DNA of 33,376 bases from Kallipyga massiliensis ph2 (GTDB lineage: Bacteria; Bacillota; Clostridia; Tissierellales; Peptoniphilaceae), in assembly GCF_000311985.1 (NCBI RefSeq), contig NZ_HE978585.1, positions 595,522-628,897 on the forward strand, written 5' to 3'. The notes under the pieces were generated by a model. That model searched no databases. It saw only the letters and a list, made by a program, of their open reading frames with translations, and was not told where the DNA came from. Below are positions 33,269-33,376 of this stretch, in pieces (the stretch's first letter is position 1; each line of letters starts with the position of its first letter). A program made the translations under genes and the position numbers.

Positions 33269-33376
33269 CCCTGGCTGGGACTCATAATTGCCGCTAGCCA
33301 GGGAAGTCCGGCCCTGGCTGGGGCTCATATTTACCGCTAGCCAGGGAAGCCCGACCCTGGCTGGGGCTCATATTTA
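33269..33376. repeat. Tandem 43-bp hairpin-forming repeats, array continuing past the window end
   Basis: Two full 43-bp units (33269-33311, 33312-33354) and 22 bases of a third. Each begins CCCTGGCTGGG and contains the inverse AGCCAGGG, giving an 8-bp perfect stem within a unit, or a tighter one (8-nt loop, about 10 bp) between adjacent units. Units differ at only about five positions. There is no unique spacer, so this is not CRISPR-like. It sits upstream of dhaK in a non-coding stretch. Confidence 0.85.

Noticed and set aside
33269-33376. CRISPR array at the window end
   Set aside because: Successive 43-bp units are nearly identical over their full length, with no unique spacers, and no cas gene is present.

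Overview
The window looks like chromosome of an anaerobic, fermentative Gram-positive bacterium (Bacillota, probably Clostridia or Tissierellia; the genus cannot be fixed from the sequence). Support: strong AGGAGG ribosome sites, several TTG/GTG starts, lipoprotein-type binding proteins, a Na+-coupled type citrate carrier with citrate lyase, and PTS-dependent dihydroxyacetone kinase. No RNA genes, insertion sequences or phage genes were seen. Composition is mosaic: about 1-9700 is clearly AT-rich, the lsr region (11400-20300) is intermediate, and the peptidase, citrate and Dha genes are GC-rich.

Region 1 (1-9666, + strand) is an AT-rich cluster behind a good promoter and a ~450-nt structured leader: a complete HAAT-type (Liv-like) ABC importer, an L-2-amino-thiazoline-4-carboxylate (ATC) hydrolase-family protein placed between the ATPase and the binding lipoprotein, a divergent DhaK/DhaL kinase pair without DhaM, a UroD-superfamily protein carrying the HxC...C zinc signature of methyltransferases, and, after a hairpin, a CyuA-type cysteine desulfidase. 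I do not know a described pathway with this gene set; import and breakdown of a cysteine- or thiazoline-derived compound is the most economical guess.

Region 2 (9822-11375) is a lone RocB-like M20 peptidase. Region 3 (11406-20218) is an autoinducer-2 uptake and processing locus: divergent lsrR-lsrK-cupin (- strand) and lsrACDBF (+ strand) around a 281-bp control region with a consensus promoter overlapped by AAATGTT-type operator candidates. lsrG is absent here; the cupin is the obvious candidate replacement.

Region 4 (20435-29351) is citrate fermentation: an AEC carrier, citG and citC on +; a 2HCT citrate/malate carrier, citF, citE, citD and a GntR/FCD regulator on -; and citX divergent on +. 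An orphan AbrB antitoxin with a toxin stub sits between citC and the regulator. Region 5 holds a Na/Pi cotransporter-PhoU protein (29474-31090) and a canonical dhaKLM operon (-). The window ends inside a tandem array of 43-bp hairpin-forming repeats.
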